Positions 35,062 through 44,884 of a stretch of 64,000 bases of DNA are shown in pieces. Both the position numbers and the translations under genes were made by a program. Origin of the DNA: Xanthomonas indica (lineage in GTDB: Bacteria > Pseudomonadota > Gammaproteobacteria > Xanthomonadales > Xanthomonadaceae). The notes under the pieces were generated by a model, which did not search any database, was not told the DNA's origin, and was given only the letters and a program-made list of their open reading frames with translations. The stretch spans positions 1,410,501 to 1,474,500 of the forward strand of contig NZ_CP131914.1 of assembly GCF_040529045.1 (NCBI RefSeq). The letters run 5' to 3'. Numbering within the stretch: the stretch's first letter is position 1; the number at the start of each line of letters is the position of its first letter.

Positions 35062-35070
35062 TCCGGCGCC

Positions 35071-35589
35071 GTGATCCGGGCCCCTGCCGGCGCGCTGCGC
35101 TTCGGCGCGCCGGCGTGCGTGCCGGCGGCGCGTGCGCGCATGCGCGGCGTGTCGCTGCTGGAGATGCTGCTGGTGGTGGGCCTGATCGCGATCGCCGCGC
35201 TGCTGGCGGCCTCGGTGCTGACCGGCGGCATCGACGGCATGCGCCTGCGCTCGGCGGCCAAGGAGATCGCGTCGCAACTGCGCTACACCCGCACCCAGGC
35301 GATCGCCAGCGGCCTGCCGCAGCGCTTCCTGATCGATCCGCAGGCGCACCGCTGGCAGGCGCCCAACGGCCGCCACGGCGAGATCCCCCCGTCGCTGACG
35401 ATCCGCTTCACCGGCGCACGCCAGGCGCAGCGCCGCGACGGCGAGGGCGCGATCCAGTTCTTCGAGGACGGCGCGTCCACCGGCGGCCGCATCGAGCTGC
35501 AGGCGCGGCAGGCGCGCTGGCGCATCGACGTGACCTGGCTGACCGGCGAGGTCACGGTGGGGCGTGCGCCGGAGCAGGCGGCGCCATGA
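35071..35589 (+). CDS. xpsH: Minor pseudopilin XpsH (GspH)
   Basis: Minor pseudopilin, up to 172 residues. The prepilin site is ARMRG/VSLLEMLLVVGLIAI, followed by the N-terminal helix and a GspH-like body (LRSAAKEIASQLRYTRTQAI). The start is uncertain: GTG at 35071 gives a 26-residue leader, while ATG at 35140 would give only MRG before the cleavage site, which is very short. Val at mature +1 instead of Phe or Met is unusual but tolerated among minor pseudopilins. Its stop overlaps the xpsI start. Confidence 0.9.
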   Translation: MIRAPAGALRFGAPACVPAARARMRGVSLLEMLLVVGLIAIAALLAASVLTGGIDGMRLRSAAKEIASQLRYTRTQAIASGLPQRFLIDPQAHRWQAPNGRHGEIPPSLTIRFTGARQAQRRDGEGAIQFFEDGASTGGRIELQARQARWRIDVTWLTGEVTVGRAPEQAAP

Positions 35590-36002
35590 ACCGTCAGCGC
35601 GGCTACACCCTGATCGAGGTGATCGTGGCGTTCGCCTTGCTGGCGCTGGCGCTGACCCTGCTGCTCGGTTCGCTGTCCGGCGCGGCGCGGCAGGTGCAGC
35701 GTGCCGACCAGTTGAGCCGCGCCACCCTGTATGCGCAGTCGCTGCTGGCCGCGCAGGGCGTGGAGCAGCCGCTGCAGCCGGGGCGCAGCCAGGGCACCCT
35801 GGATCAGGGCCACTACCGCTGGACGCTGGACGTGGCGCCCTATGCGGACCCGCGGCGGCCGCCCGATGCCGCGGTGGTGCCCGGCGCGCCGACCTTGCTG
35901 CAACTGACCCTGCAGGTGCGCTGGGGCGATGCACCGGCGCAGGCGCTGCAGTGGAAGACGCTGCGCCTGGTCGCGCCGCAGGCCGCCGGGGTGCCGCAAT
36001 GA
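35586..36002 (+). CDS. xpsI: Minor pseudopilin XpsI (GspI)
   Basis: Minor pseudopilin of 138 residues that forms the tip complex with J and K. The leader MNRQRG is followed by [20 protein letters not shown] (cleavage after Gly6; Glu5 of the mature form present). The GspI body has [24 protein letters not shown] overlaps link it to xpsH upstream, and its stop overlaps xpsJ. Confidence 0.93.
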   Translation: MNRQRGYTLIEVIVAFALLALALTLLLGSLSGAARQVQRADQLSRATLYAQSLLAAQGVEQPLQPGRSQGTLDQGHYRWTLDVAPYADPRRPPDAAVVPGAPTLLQLTLQVRWGDAPAQALQWKTLRLVAPQAAGVPQ

Positions 36003-36652
36003 CCCGGCATGCGCCGCGCCGCGCCACCGCGCGCGGCTTCACCCTGATCGAAGTGCTGCTGGCCACGGTGTTGCTGGTCGGCGGCCTGACCCTGGCCTTC
36101 GCCACGCTGCGCTCGGCGATGGCGATCAGCGGCCGCGGCGAGGCGATCGCCGGGCGCAGCGAACGCATGCGCGCGGTCGAGGGTTTCCTGCGTCGGCGCC
36201 TGAGCGGCGCGCAGTCGCTGCCGCTGGACATCGACACGCAGACCCTGCAGCCGGTGCGCTTCGTCGGCGAACCGCAGCGCATGCAGTTCGTGGCCGATCT
36301 GCCCGACTACCTCGGCCGCGGCGGCCCCTACCTGCACGACCTGCGGGTCAGCGGCGAGGGCGACCATCGGCAACTGGCGATCGCGCTGGTGCAGGTGCAG
36401 GCCGGCAAGCAACTGGCCGAGACGCCGCCGCGCCCGCCCGAGCCGCTGGCGCGCGACCTGCGCGAGGTGCGCTTCCGCTACCGCGGCCTGGACCCGGAGC
36501 GCGGCACCATCGGCCCCTGGCAGGAGCGCTGGGAGCGCACCGACACGCTGCCGCTGCTGGTCTCGATCGAGTTGCGCAGCGGCGACGGCACGGCGTGGCC
36601 GCCGCTGGTGGTGGCGCTGCGCCAGGCCGGCGGCGCGGAGATGCGGCAATGA
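35999..36652 (+). CDS. xpsJ: Minor pseudopilin XpsJ (GspJ)
   Basis: Minor pseudopilin of 217 residues. The prepilin site is [22 protein letters not shown]. The body contains [20 protein letters not shown] and a C-terminal [20 protein letters not shown], consistent with GspJ of the tip complex. The start overlaps the xpsI stop and the stop overlaps the xpsK start, consistent with tight coupling. Confidence 0.93.
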   Translation: MTRHAPRRATARGFTLIEVLLATVLLVGGLTLAFATLRSAMAISGRGEAIAGRSERMRAVEGFLRRRLSGAQSLPLDIDTQTLQPVRFVGEPQRMQFVADLPDYLGRGGPYLHDLRVSGEGDHRQLAIALVQVQAGKQLAETPPRPPEPLARDLREVRFRYRGLDPERGTIGPWQERWERTDTLPLLVSIELRSGDGTAWPPLVVALRQAGGAEMRQ

Positions 36653-37506
36653 GCGCGGCGCGTCGCGACCGCGGCGCCGCGCTGGTGCTGGTGCTGTGGC
36701 TGATCGCGCTGCTGACCGCGTTGATCGGCGCGTTCGCGCTGACCGCGCGCACCGAGAACCTGCAGGGCAAGGTGCTGGGCGACGGCGCCGAGGCGCAGGA
36801 GCGCGCGCGCGCCGGCCTGGAATACGCGCTGACCCGGCTCGCCGGCACGCCCACGCAGCCGGGCTGGCGTGCCGACGGCCGGCGCTACCGCTGGCAGTAC
36901 GAAGGCGCCACCGTCGACCTGCGCGTCACCGACGAGAGCGGCAAGGTCGATCTGAACATGGCCGATGCGACGCTGCTGGCGGCGCTGGTGCGCGCGGTCG
37001 GCGAGGATCCGCAGCGCGCCGAGCGCATCGCCGCGGCGATCGTGGACTGGCGCGATCCGGACAACCTGACCCAGCCCAACGGCGCCGAGGATCCGGACTA
37101 TGCCGCCGCCGGCCTGCCCTATGGCGCCAAGGATGCGCCGTTCGAGAGCCTGGCCGAGCTGCAGCTGGTGCTGGGCATGGACCCCGAGCTGTACGCCAAG
37201 CTGCTGCCCAACCTGACCCTGTACGGCGGCGTGTCGCGGCCGACACCGGACTTCGCGCCGGGGCCGGTGCTGACCGCGCTCGGCCTGGACGCGCAGCAGG
37301 TGCTGGCGCAGCGCGAACGCACCGACCAGACCCAGCTCGGCATGGTCGGCATGGGCGGGGGCGGCACCTACAGCATCGAAAGCCGGGCACGGCTGGGCAA
37401 TGGCCGCGAGGGCGTGTTGCGCGCGGTGGTGCGCCCAGGCTCGTCGGCGCTGCCGGGCTCCGCCTACACTGTGTTGCGTTGGGAAGAAGGAACGACGGTG
37501 CGATGA
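36649..37506 (+). CDS. xpsK: Minor pseudopilin XpsK (GspK)
   Basis: Largest minor pseudopilin, 285 residues, at the pseudopilus tip. The leader MSAARRDRG is followed by [20 protein letters not shown], where the usual Glu5 of the mature form is absent, as is characteristic of GspK. The large insert domain has [20 protein letters not shown] and the SAM-like region [20 protein letters not shown]. Start and stop overlap the neighbours. Confidence 0.94.
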   Translation: MSAARRDRGAALVLVLWLIALLTALIGAFALTARTENLQGKVLGDGAEAQERARAGLEYALTRLAGTPTQPGWRADGRRYRWQYEGATVDLRVTDESGKVDLNMADATLLAALVRAVGEDPQRAERIAAAIVDWRDPDNLTQPNGAEDPDYAAAGLPYGAKDAPFESLAELQLVLGMDPELYAKLLPNLTLYGGVSRPTPDFAPGPVLTALGLDAQQVLAQRERTDQTQLGMVGMGGGGTYSIESRARLGNGREGVLRAVVRPGSSALPGSAYTVLRWEEGTTVR

Positions 37507-38627
37507 CGGCGTGGCGCGACACGATGGACAAACTTGGCGTACGCATCGCCCCCGGTGCGGGCGGGCTGCTGGCCTGGTGGCAGCGCTCGCTGATGGCGTG
37601 GCTGCCGCCGCGCTGGCAACTGCAGCTGGGCTGGTCGCAGGCGCGGCTGCTGCTGTGGCGCGAGGGCGAGCAGCTGATGCTGGCGCGGCAGGTCGAGTCC
37701 GAGCTGGGCGCGCCGCTGGCGCTGCCGTGGCCGCTGTTGCCCGCCGAACTGGAGGCGCTGCTGGGGCCGCGCCTGGCGGCGTTGCCGCGGGTCTGGCTGC
37801 TGCCGGCCGAGGCGGCGCTGCAACGCCGGCTGCGCCTGCCGGCGGCGGCGGCCGAGCACCTGCGCGAGGTGGTCAAGTTCGAGATCGACCGGCAGACTCC
37901 GTTCCAGGCCGACCAGGTGATCTACGACGTGCGCGCCGACGGCCGCCGCGACGACGCCCAGCTCGATGCCGAACTGGTGGTGGCCCCGCGCCGCGTGCTG
38001 GACGATCTGCAGGCCAGTGCCGGTGCGCTGCGCCCGACCCTGGCCGGCATCGACGTCGCCGGCAGCGATGGCGCGCCGCTGGGGGTGAACCTGCTGCCGC
38101 AGGAACAGCGCCACCGCCGCGCCGACCCGATGCGGCGCTGGAACGCGATCCTCGCCGTCACCGCGCTGCTGGCGCTGTGCGCGGCCGGCTGGCAGTTGCT
38201 GGACAACCGCCGCGATGCGCTGGAGCACCTGCGCGCGCAGGTGGACAGCGGCGCGCAGCGCGCGCGCGGGGTCGCCGCGCAGCGCCAGCAACTGGTCGAC
38301 CTGGTCGAAGGCGCCGCTTTCTTCGAGCAGTTGCGCGCCGAGCGCCCGGCCTCGGTGGAGGTCTGGAACGAACTGAGCAAGCGCCTGCCGGAGGGCACCT
38401 ATCTGGAGAAGTTCTCGATCGAGGGCAACCAGCTGCAGTTGATCGGCCTCAGCAGCGAAGCCTCGTCGCTGGTCGGGCGCCTGGAAGGCTCGCCGCTGTG
38501 GCGCACGCCGTCGCTGACCGGCGTGCTGCAGGCCGACCCGGGCAGCCACCGCGACCGGTTCACCCTCACCGCCGAACTGGCCGGGACCAAGCGCAAGGAG
38601 GCCGCCGATGCCGGTGCAGGTCGATAA
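37503..38627 (+). CDS. xpsL: Type II secretion protein XpsL (GspL)
   Basis: Bitopic inner-membrane protein of 374 residues that ties the XpsE ATPase to the platform. The cytoplasmic actin-like domain covers about residues 1-215 ([38 protein letters not shown]). A single membrane helix lies near 220-240 ([20 protein letters not shown]), followed by a periplasmic coiled and ferredoxin-like domain ([34 protein letters not shown]). The ATG overlaps the xpsK stop; its 3' end overlaps xpsM by 20 bp. Confidence 0.92.
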   Translation: MTAWRDTMDKLGVRIAPGAGGLLAWWQRSLMAWLPPRWQLQLGWSQARLLLWREGEQLMLARQVESELGAPLALPWPLLPAELEALLGPRLAALPRVWLLPAEAALQRRLRLPAAAAEHLREVVKFEIDRQTPFQADQVIYDVRADGRRDDAQLDAELVVAPRRVLDDLQASAGALRPTLAGIDVAGSDGAPLGVNLLPQEQRHRRADPMRRWNAILAVTALLALCAAGWQLLDNRRDALEHLRAQVDSGAQRARGVAAQRQQLVDLVEGAAFFEQLRAERPASVEVWNELSKRLPEGTYLEKFSIEGNQLQLIGLSSEASSLVGRLEGSPLWRTPSLTGVLQADPGSHRDRFTLTAELAGTKRKEAADAGAGR

Positions 38628-39432
38628 GCGCGACCGCTGGCTGGCGCTGGGCCTGCTGCTGGCGGCGCTGGCGCTGGGCTACCTGGTGCTGGTGCATCCG
38701 TGGTGGACCGTGCCGATGCTCGAGGTCGATACGCAGATCCAGGAACTGCAGCAGCGCGAACTGCGCGTGCGCATGCAGTTGCAGCAGGCGCCGCAGGTGG
38801 CGCAACGGCTGCAGCAGGCGCAGCGCGAGCTGGCCACGCGCCCGGGCTTCCTGCGCGAGACCTCGGCCGAGCTGGCCTCGGCCGGCCTGGTACAGCGCCT
38901 GGAAAGCGCCGTGGCCACGGCCAGCCCCGGCAACCGCAGCTGCGCGATCAGCAACCGCTCGCCGCTGGCCGCCGACAACCGCAGCGACCGCTTCACCCGC
39001 GTCGCGGTGCAGGTGCGCCTGCGCTGCGGCACGCCGGAACTGGCGGCCGTGCTGCATGCGCTGGAGAGCGGCACGCCGGCATTGTTCATCGACAACCTCA
39101 ACGTGATGGCGCAGCGCTACCAGCTCTCGCCGGGCGAAAGCGGCAACGGCCTGGACGTGGCCTTCGAGCTGGCCGGCTACCTGCGCCCGAACGCGATGCC
39201 GGCGCCGCCGGCGGCGTCCGCCACGCCGGACCCGTCGGCAGCGGCGGCACCTGCCGCGGCCACGCCGGTGATGAATGCCGGCGGTTCCGCCGGCGCCGGG
39301 CCGAGCGAGCCGGCCACCGCACCAGCGCCGCCGGCCGCGCCCAGCGCGACCAACCTGCCGGGCACGCCTGGCGCCGCGAATGCCGCGCCGGCGGACCTGC
39401 CGCAACAGGTGGAGGGACGCCATGCGAATTGA
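38608..39432 (+). CDS. xpsM: Type II secretion protein XpsM (GspM)
   Basis: Bitopic inner-membrane partner of XpsL, 274 residues. A short cytoplasmic start ([14 protein letters not shown]) is followed by a helix (LGLLLAALALGYLVLVHPW), a periplasmic coiled coil (QIQELQQRELRVRMQLQQAP) and a ferredoxin-like domain. The last roughly 75 residues are an Ala/Pro-rich low-complexity tail not needed by the fold. The start lies inside xpsL; the end overlaps xpsN. Confidence 0.92.
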   Translation: MPVQVDKRDRWLALGLLLAALALGYLVLVHPWWTVPMLEVDTQIQELQQRELRVRMQLQQAPQVAQRLQQAQRELATRPGFLRETSAELASAGLVQRLESAVATASPGNRSCAISNRSPLAADNRSDRFTRVAVQVRLRCGTPELAAVLHALESGTPALFIDNLNVMAQRYQLSPGESGNGLDVAFELAGYLRPNAMPAPPAASATPDPSAAAAPAAATPVMNAGGSAGAGPSEPATAPAPPAAPSATNLPGTPGAANAAPADLPQQVEGRHAN

Positions 39433-40195
39433 AGCGATGGGCCTGCGCACCGTGTGGCTGGGCACGTTGGCGCTGTGGGGGCTGCTGGTCTGGGCGCTGG
39501 GCCTGGGCGGGCTCGGCGAACGCGTGGCGCCGCTGCCCGACGATCCGTCGATGCTGCAGCGGCTGCCGGGCCTGCCCGCGGCCACTGCGCATCGCCTGGG
39601 CGATTTCTCGCAGTACGGCGAGATCGCCGCGCGCCCGGTGTTCGCCGAGGATCGCCGCCCGCATCCGTTCTTCCTCAGCGCCGACAACGGCCAGGCCGCC
39701 GCCCCCAACGTGCGCCTGACCGGCGTGCTGCTCACCGACCGCTTCAAGATGGCCACGCTGACCACCGAGCAGGGCGAATCGCTGCGCCTGCAGGAAGGCG
39801 GCGACGCGGTGCAGGGCTGGCGGCTGCTGTCGCTGGCCCCGCGCCAGGCCACGGTCAGCGGTTCCGGCGGCACCCAGACCCTGGAGTTGAAGGTGTTCGA
39901 CGGCAAGGGCGGGCAACCCCCGACCGTGCTCGGCCAGGCCGGGCGCGCGGCCGCCGCGCAGGGGCAGATGCCGGGAGCTGCGAGCAACGGCCAGTCCAAC
40001 CCCAATGCGCCGCGCCCGCCGCCCCAATCCGCCCCCAACCCGGTGCCGAACCAGGCACCAACCCCGAGCGCCCCCCCGCCGTCGTCGCCGGCCCCGTCGT
40101 CGGAGCAACTGCAGGCCATCCGCGAGCGGATCGAAGCGCGCCGCCGGCAATTGCAGCAACAGCGCCAGAACAACCCCTCAGGTCAGAACCCTTGA
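39422..40195 (+). CDS. xpsN: Type II secretion protein XpsN (GspC/N-like)
   Basis: Inner-membrane protein of 257 residues in the position of XpsN, which in Xanthomonas forms a complex with XpsL and XpsM and contacts the secretin. An N-terminal membrane helix (LGTLALWGLLVWALGLGGLG) is followed by a homology-region-like domain (ARPVFAEDRRPHPFFLSADN, VRLTGVLLTDRFKMATLTT; about residues 65-160). A Pro/Ala/Gln-rich tail with a basic helix (IRERIEARRRQLQQQRQ) ends the protein. The start was chosen at ATG 39422, which overlaps the xpsM stop. Confidence 0.9.
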   Translation: MRIEAMGLRTVWLGTLALWGLLVWALGLGGLGERVAPLPDDPSMLQRLPGLPAATAHRLGDFSQYGEIAARPVFAEDRRPHPFFLSADNGQAAAPNVRLTGVLLTDRFKMATLTTEQGESLRLQEGGDAVQGWRLLSLAPRQATVSGSGGTQTLELKVFDGKGGQPPTVLGQAGRAAAAQGQMPGAASNGQSNPNAPRPPPQSAPNPVPNQAPTPSAPPPSSPAPSSEQLQAIRERIEARRRQLQQQRQNNPSGQNP

Positions 40196-40206
40196 AGAGT
40201 GATCGC

Positions 40207-42516
40207 ATGACGCCGCGTCTGTTTTCCCTGTTCCTCGCCATCGGCCTGGTGGCCGGCTGCGCCACCACGCCCTCGCCGGACATCCGTCGCGGCGCCGCGA
40301 TCAACCCCCAGGTCGGCGCGGCCGGCAGCACCCAGACCGACGGCCAGGGCGGCCCGGCCGATCCCAATGCCTTGCCCGAGCGCGCCGCCCCGGTGATCCG
40401 CCGCGGCAGCGGCACCATGATCAATTCCGCGGCCGCCGCGGCGCCGGCACCGTCGCTGGGCAACGCCAGCAGCGGCAGCGCCACCTTCAACTTCGAGGGC
40501 GAATCGCTGCAGGCGGTGGTCAAGGCCATCCTCGGCGACATGCTCGGGCAGAACTACGTGATCGCGCCGGGCGTGCAGGGCACGGTGACCCTGGCCACGC
40601 CCAAGCCGGTATCGCCGGCGCAGGCGCTGAACCTGCTGGAGATGGTGCTGGGCTGGAACAACGCGCGCATGGTCTACAGCGGCGGCCGCTACAACATCGT
40701 CCCCGCCGACCAGGCCCTGGCCGGCACGGTGGCGCCGAGCACCGCCTCGCCGGCCAACGCGCGCGGCTTCGAGGTGCGCGTGGTGCCGCTGAAATACATC
40801 TCCGCCAGCGAGATGAAGAAGGTGCTGGAGCCGTATGCGCGGCCGAACGCCATCGTCGGCATCGACAGCTCGCGCAACGTCATCACCCTGGGCGGCACCC
40901 GCGCCGAACTGGAGAACTACCTGCGCACGGTGCAGATCTTCGACGTCGACTGGCTGTCGGGCATGTCGGTGGGCGTGTTCCCGATCCAGTCGGGCAAGGC
41001 CGAACAGGTCGCGGCCGACCTGGAGAAGGTGTTCGGCGAGAACAGCAAGACCCCCAGCGCCGGCATGTTCCGCTTCATGCCGCTGGAGAATGCCAACGCG
41101 GTGCTGGTGATCACCCCGCAGGCGCGCTACCTGGACCAGATCCAGGAGTGGCTGGACCGCATCGACAGCGCCGGCGGCGGCGCGCGGCTGTTCTCCTACG
41201 AACTCAAGTACATCAAGGCCAAGGACCTGGCCGACCGCCTGGCCGAGGTGTTCGGCGCCGGCGGCGGCAACCGTGGCGACTCCAACGCCTCGCTGATGCC
41301 GGGCTCGCAGATGAGCCAGTTGAACGGCGGCGGCCTGGGCGGCTTCAACGGCAGCGACAGCAGCAGCCTGGGTGGCGGCAGCTTGGGCGGCAGCCTGGGC
41401 AGCAGCGGCAGCGACAGCCTGTCGGGTAGCAGCGGTTCTTCCGGCAGCAGCAGCGGCGGCTTCGGCAGCGGCAGCCTGCAGCTGTCGCCGCGCACCGCCG
41501 GCAACGGCAGCGTGACCCTGGAAGTGCAGGGCGACAAGGTCGGCGTGTCGGCGGTGGAGGAAACCAACACCCTGCTGGTGCGTTCGACCCCGCAGGCGTG
41601 GCGCTCGATCCGCGACGTGGTCGAGAAGCTCGACGTGATGCCGATGCAGGTGCATATCGAGGCGCAGGTGGCGGAGGTCAGTCTGACCGGTGATCTGCAG
41701 TACGGCGTGAACTGGTTCTTCGAGAATTCGGTCAACGCCTCTGCCGATTCCACCGTGGCGAATTCCACCGGCCTTGGAGCGGGCGCGGGCTTGCCCAGTG
41801 CACAGGGCCGCAAGATCTGGGGCGATATCGCCGGCAAGATCACCGGCAGCAGCGGCCTCGGCTGGACCTTCCTCGGCACCAATGCTGCGGCGGTCATCAC
41901 CGCCCTGGACAAGGTCACCAACCTCAAGCTGCTGCAGACCCCGTCGGTGTTCGTGCGCAACAACGCCGAAGCCACCCTCAATGTCGGCACGCGGATTCCG
42001 ATTAATTCGACCTCGATCAATACCGGCATCGGCACCGATACCAGCTACTCGTCTGTGCAGTACATCGACACCGGCGTGATCCTCAAGGTGCGTCCACGGG
42101 TCACCAAGGACGGCATGGTGTTCCTCGACATCGTGCAGGAGGTCAGCACGCCCGGCGCGCGGCCGGCCGCATGCACCTCCTCTACCACCGTCGTCAACAG
42201 CTCTGCCTGTAACGTCGATATCAACACCCGCCGGGTCAAGACCGAGGCGGCGGTGCAGAGCGGCGACACCATCATGCTCGCCGGCCTGATCAACGACAGC
42301 ACCACCGACGGCAGCAGCGGCGTGCCGTACCTGAGCAAGTTGCCTGTGGTCGGCGCCTTGTTCGGACAGAAGACCCAGCAGAAGAACCGCAACGAAGTGA
42401 TCGTGCTGCTGACCCCGACGATCGTGCGCAACCCGCAGGAAGCGCGCAATCTCACCGACGAGTACGGGCAGAAGTTCAAGGCCATGGAGCCGCTGCCGGC
42501 ACGCGGCAAGAAGTAA
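40207..42516 (+). CDS. xpsD: Type II secretion secretin XpsD (GspD), lipoprotein
   Basis: Outer-membrane secretin of 769 residues through which folded enzymes leave. The signal peptide ends in a lipobox (AIGLVAGC, Cys about 18), as known for XpsD. N0-like and N1-N3 domains are visible (FNFEGESLQAVVKAILGDML, VVPLKYISASEMKKVLEPYA, VFPIQSGKAEQVAADLEKVF). A Gly/Ser-rich linker of about 50 residues (about 372-424) lies inside the N3 region. The C-terminal secretin domain has VHIEAQVAEVSLTGDLQYGV, YIDTGVILKVRPRVTKDGMV and the signature around IMLAGLINDS through LLTPTIVRNP. It is the last core gene of the operon, 11 bp after xpsN. Confidence 0.95.
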   Translation: MTPRLFSLFLAIGLVAGCATTPSPDIRRGAAINPQVGAAGSTQTDGQGGPADPNALPERAAPVIRRGSGTMINSAAAAAPAPSLGNASSGSATFNFEGESLQAVVKAILGDMLGQNYVIAPGVQGTVTLATPKPVSPAQALNLLEMVLGWNNARMVYSGGRYNIVPADQALAGTVAPSTASPANARGFEVRVVPLKYISASEMKKVLEPYARPNAIVGIDSSRNVITLGGTRAELENYLRTVQIFDVDWLSGMSVGVFPIQSGKAEQVAADLEKVFGENSKTPSAGMFRFMPLENANAVLVITPQARYLDQIQEWLDRIDSAGGGARLFSYELKYIKAKDLADRLAEVFGAGGGNRGDSNASLMPGSQMSQLNGGGLGGFNGSDSSSLGGGSLGGSLGSSGSDSLSGSSGSSGSSSGGFGSGSLQLSPRTAGNGSVTLEVQGDKVGVSAVEETNTLLVRSTPQAWRSIRDVVEKLDVMPMQVHIEAQVAEVSLTGDLQYGVNWFFENSVNASADSTVANSTGLGAGAGLPSAQGRKIWGDIAGKITGSSGLGWTFLGTNAAAVITALDKVTNLKLLQTPSVFVRNNAEATLNVGTRIPINSTSINTGIGTDTSYSSVQYIDTGVILKVRPRVTKDGMVFLDIVQEVSTPGARPAACTSSTTVVNSSACNVDINTRRVKTEAAVQSGDTIMLAGLINDSTTDGSSGVPYLSKLPVVGALFGQKTQQKNRNEVIVLLTPTIVRNPQEARNLTDEYGQKFKAMEPLPARGKK

Positions 42517-42520
42517 GCGG

Positions 42521-43354
42521 GTGAGCCTGCCCATCGTGCTGCTGGCGGTCGGCGTCGACGACGTCGCGCTGGACGCCTGCCTGGGCGCGCTGGAAGCGAA
42601 CACGCCGGCCGGCACCCGCGTGTGGCTGGCCGACGATGCGCAGGCCGGCCCGCGCGGCATCCGCGTGATCGAGGCCTGGCTGGCGCGCACGCGCCTGCAG
42701 GCCGACTACACGCGGCGGCCGCGCATGCTCGGCGAGGTCGCGCATGTGGACGAGATGCTGCGCGCCTGCGGCGATGCCGACGTGGCGGTGCTGGCCGCCG
42801 ACGCGCAGCCCGCGCCGGGCTGGTTGCTGCAGTTGAGCGCCTGCCTGGCGCGCGATGCGGCCATTGCCAGCGCCACGCCATGGAGCAATGCCGGCGAGGC
42901 CTGCGCGTGGCCGCGGCTGGGCGAGATCAATCCGCTGCCCGAGGATCCCGAGCGCCTGGCCCGCGCCTGCGCGTCCCTGCCGCCGCTGCATCCGGAACTG
43001 CCGTCGGCGGTGTGCCACGCGGTGGTGCTGCGCGGGGTGGCGCGGCAGCGCGCCGGCGGCCTGGACGCCAGCAGCTACGGCTCCTGGTATGCGGCGCTGA
43101 CCGACCTGTCGCTGCGCATGGCCGGACTCGGCTGGCGCAACGTGCTGTGCGAGACCGCGCATGTCGCGTGCAGCGGCGAAGGCCGCGCCGCCGACGGTGA
43201 CATGGATGCGCTGGCCACGCGCTGGCCTGCCTGGCACGCGCGCCTGGCCGGCTTCCTGATGCACGATCCGCTACGCGCCTGCCGCGAGGAGTTGCAGCGC
43301 CTGTACGACACGTTGCCGCCGCCGGATCCGCAGCGCGCGCTGTTCGATGCCTAG
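42521..43354 (+). CDS. GT2-like glycosyltransferase domain protein
   Basis: A protein of 277 residues that starts with GTG 4 bp after the xpsD stop, so it is probably co-transcribed with the T2SS operon. The N-terminus LPIVLLAVGVDDVALDACLG and the segment ADVAVLAADAQPAPGWLLQL resemble the nucleotide-sugar domain of GT2 enzymes, but a clear DxD metal motif is missing (AADAQ in its place). No membrane helix is evident. A glycosyltransferase-like fold is likely; catalytic activity and substrate are unknown. Confidence 0.7.
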   Translation: MSLPIVLLAVGVDDVALDACLGALEANTPAGTRVWLADDAQAGPRGIRVIEAWLARTRLQADYTRRPRMLGEVAHVDEMLRACGDADVAVLAADAQPAPGWLLQLSACLARDAAIASATPWSNAGEACAWPRLGEINPLPEDPERLARACASLPPLHPELPSAVCHAVVLRGVARQRAGGLDASSYGSWYAALTDLSLRMAGLGWRNVLCETAHVACSGEGRAADGDMDALATRWPAWHARLAGFLMHDPLRACREELQRLYDTLPPPDPQRALFDA

Positions 43355-43433
43355 TGCGTCTCGTGTCGAGGTCGCTCCTACAATTCAGCCATGTGACAAC
43401 AAGTGCAAGAGCAAAGCTTTCGCCTTACGGCGA

Positions 43434-43467
43434 GTTACTTTTCTTTGCTCGCGCAAAGAAAAGTAAC
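43434..43467. repeat. Perfect 15-bp hairpin GTTACTTTTCTTTGC/GCAAAGAAAAGTAAC
   Basis: The perfect inverted repeat has a TCGC loop and is followed by CAAAAGAAG. Sequences of this form (CTTTTCTTTG..CAAAGAAAAG followed by AACCAAAAGAA) are, from memory, common dispersed repeats in proteobacteria. It may act as a bidirectional terminator for the xps operon, because one strand gives a T-rich arm. Confidence 0.8.
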
Positions 43468-43842
43468 CAAAAGAAGCGCTTTACCACAGCCGAAGGCTGG
43501 TCAAGCGCGCCCTGCCTCGCGCCCTCCGCGCTGCGCGCTCCGGGTCCGCGTCCATCGCGGGGATCCGCGGAAGGGGCATCCTGCCCCTGCCGCGGACGGC
43601 GCACATCCCTGTGCGCCGCCCTTCGGGTGTTTCCCCGCGATGGCCGCCGCTTCGGAAGGGAACCCGGGAAGTCAAAAGCAAGAGCAACAGCCAAAGCCAA
43701 GCGACCATGCGATGATCGGTGTCCGGGTGCGATGTGGGAGAGACTCTCCTCCCCTTTGTAGGATCAGTCCCGACGGCTTTCGAGGTCCGGTCGTCCACCT
43801 ACTCCGTTCGTCGTGGTTGCAGGACAGTTGACTCTCACAGCG

Positions 43843-43961
43843 GCTTGCGGCAAGCCCGCCGGATGCACTGTGGGAGGGACTTCAGTCCCGACGCATTGCG
43901 CCATCGGAAATTACGCACCGCTTTGCGCGTCAAGGCTGCATGACAGTTGACTCCCACAACC
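43843..43961. repeat. Dispersed ~120-bp repeat, copy 1
   Basis: It contains CTTGCGGCAAGCCCGCCGG, then GTGGGAGGGACTTCAGTCCC, then CAGTTGACTCCCACA. A closely similar copy lies at 45601-45717, and the CAGTTGACT motif also occurs just upstream of this copy. Confidence 0.85.
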
Positions 43962-43993
43962 TCCGTGCCTGGTTGACATCGCCGCAGATCGGC

Positions 43994-44725
43994 TTACTCC
44001 GATGGCGCGAACACGTCCACCGAGACTTCCAACACGTCGTGACGCCAGGATTCGATGTCGAACTCCACGGCGCGTCCAGCGGGATCGTAGCTGACGCGCT
44101 GCAGGCGGAAGCAGGGCGTGCCGGTGGTGGATTGCAGCAGTGCGGCCTGCTCGGCGTCGAGCGTGGCCGGATACATCGACAGCCGGCTGCGCGCCTGCCG
44201 CAAGCCCAGGCGCTGGGTCAGCACCGCGCTCAGCGAGCCGGCCAGGTCGTGGTCGAGCAGGCGCGGTGCCCACGCGGCGAGGATCGCGTTGGTCTCCAGC
44301 AGCACCGCGCGGCGCCCGATCCAGCGGCGGCGGCGCAGCACGAACACCTCGGTCGTGGGATCGTCCAATTGCAGGTGCCGGGCGAGCGCCGGGCCGGCCG
44401 GCTGGCGCTGCGCGGCGAGCAGTTCGGTGCGCGGCACGCCGCCCTGTGCCGCCACGTACTGCATGAAGCCGGCGATGCTGTTGGGGTCGTGGCGCACCCG
44501 CGGCGCGCTGACGAACCAGCCGCGGCGGTTCTCGCGGTAGATGTGGCCGTCCGATTCGAGTTGCTGCAGGGCTTCGCGCAGGGTGATGCGGGTGCAGCCG
44601 AACAGCGCGGCCAGTTCCCGCTCCACCGGCAGGCGCTGGTCCGCCCGCCATTCGCCGGCGGCGATGCGCGCCAGCAGCGCATCGGCGATGCGCTGGGCGA
44701 AGCCGGCGGGGGTGGCGAAGCTCAT
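43994..44725 (-). CDS. GntR-family regulator (HutC subfamily, UTRA domain)
   Basis: DNA-binding repressor-type regulator of 243 residues. The N-terminal winged helix (about 8-75) has LPVERELAALFGCTRITLRE, LQQLESDGHIYRENRRGWFV. The C-terminal UTRA ligand domain has EVFVLRRRRWIGRRAVLLET, then NAILAAWAPRL, and CFRLQRVSYDPAGRAVEFD. The ATG at 44725 was chosen; the upstream in-frame extension (to 44884) has no homology and nearly touches pnuC. It is the last gene of the minus-strand cluster of kinase, receptor and pnuC. The palindrome at 49498-49511, of the type bound by HutC/DasR proteins, is the likely operator. The effector is unknown. Confidence 0.9.
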   Translation of the reverse strand: MSFATPAGFAQRIADALLARIAAGEWRADQRLPVERELAALFGCTRITLREALQQLESDGHIYRENRRGWFVSAPRVRHDPNSIAGFMQYVAAQGGVPRTELLAAQRQPAGPALARHLQLDDPTTEVFVLRRRRWIGRRAVLLETNAILAAWAPRLLDHDLAGSLSAVLTQRLGLRQARSRLSMYPATLDAEQAALLQSTTGTPCFRLQRVSYDPAGRAVEFDIESWRHDVLEVSVDVFAPSE

Positions 44726-44884
44726 GCGAAGTCCAGGGCGGGGCGCAGCGTGGCTGACAAGACTACGCTGCCGGCAGGCATGCGGGCGATGTGGGGCGCC
44801 TGACGGTTGAGGGCTTCCGGTGTGCCGATTGCCCGACCTTCGCGCGTGCAGTGTCGCTGACAGCACGGAAGGATCTGGGCGCAC

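Larger units (their letters stand above)
43355..43993. other. Repeat-filled intergenic region between the GT-like gene and gntR
   Basis: About 640 bp with no supported gene. It holds the 15-bp-stem hairpin at 43434-43467, GC-rich sequence of no recognised function (43490-43730), and a copy of the roughly 120-bp dispersed repeat (43843-43961). The open frame at 43354-43761 translates these repeats and is not called. Confidence 0.8.

Noticed and set aside
42521-43354. Calling the post-xpsD gene a T2SS component
   Set aside because: It is contiguous with the operon, but the sequence resembles GT2 nucleotide-sugar domains and no known Gsp protein.
43354-43761. 135-codon open frame after the GT-like gene
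   Set aside because: It translates a dispersed hairpin repeat (ELLFFARAKKSNQKK), a common source of spurious hypothetical proteins.
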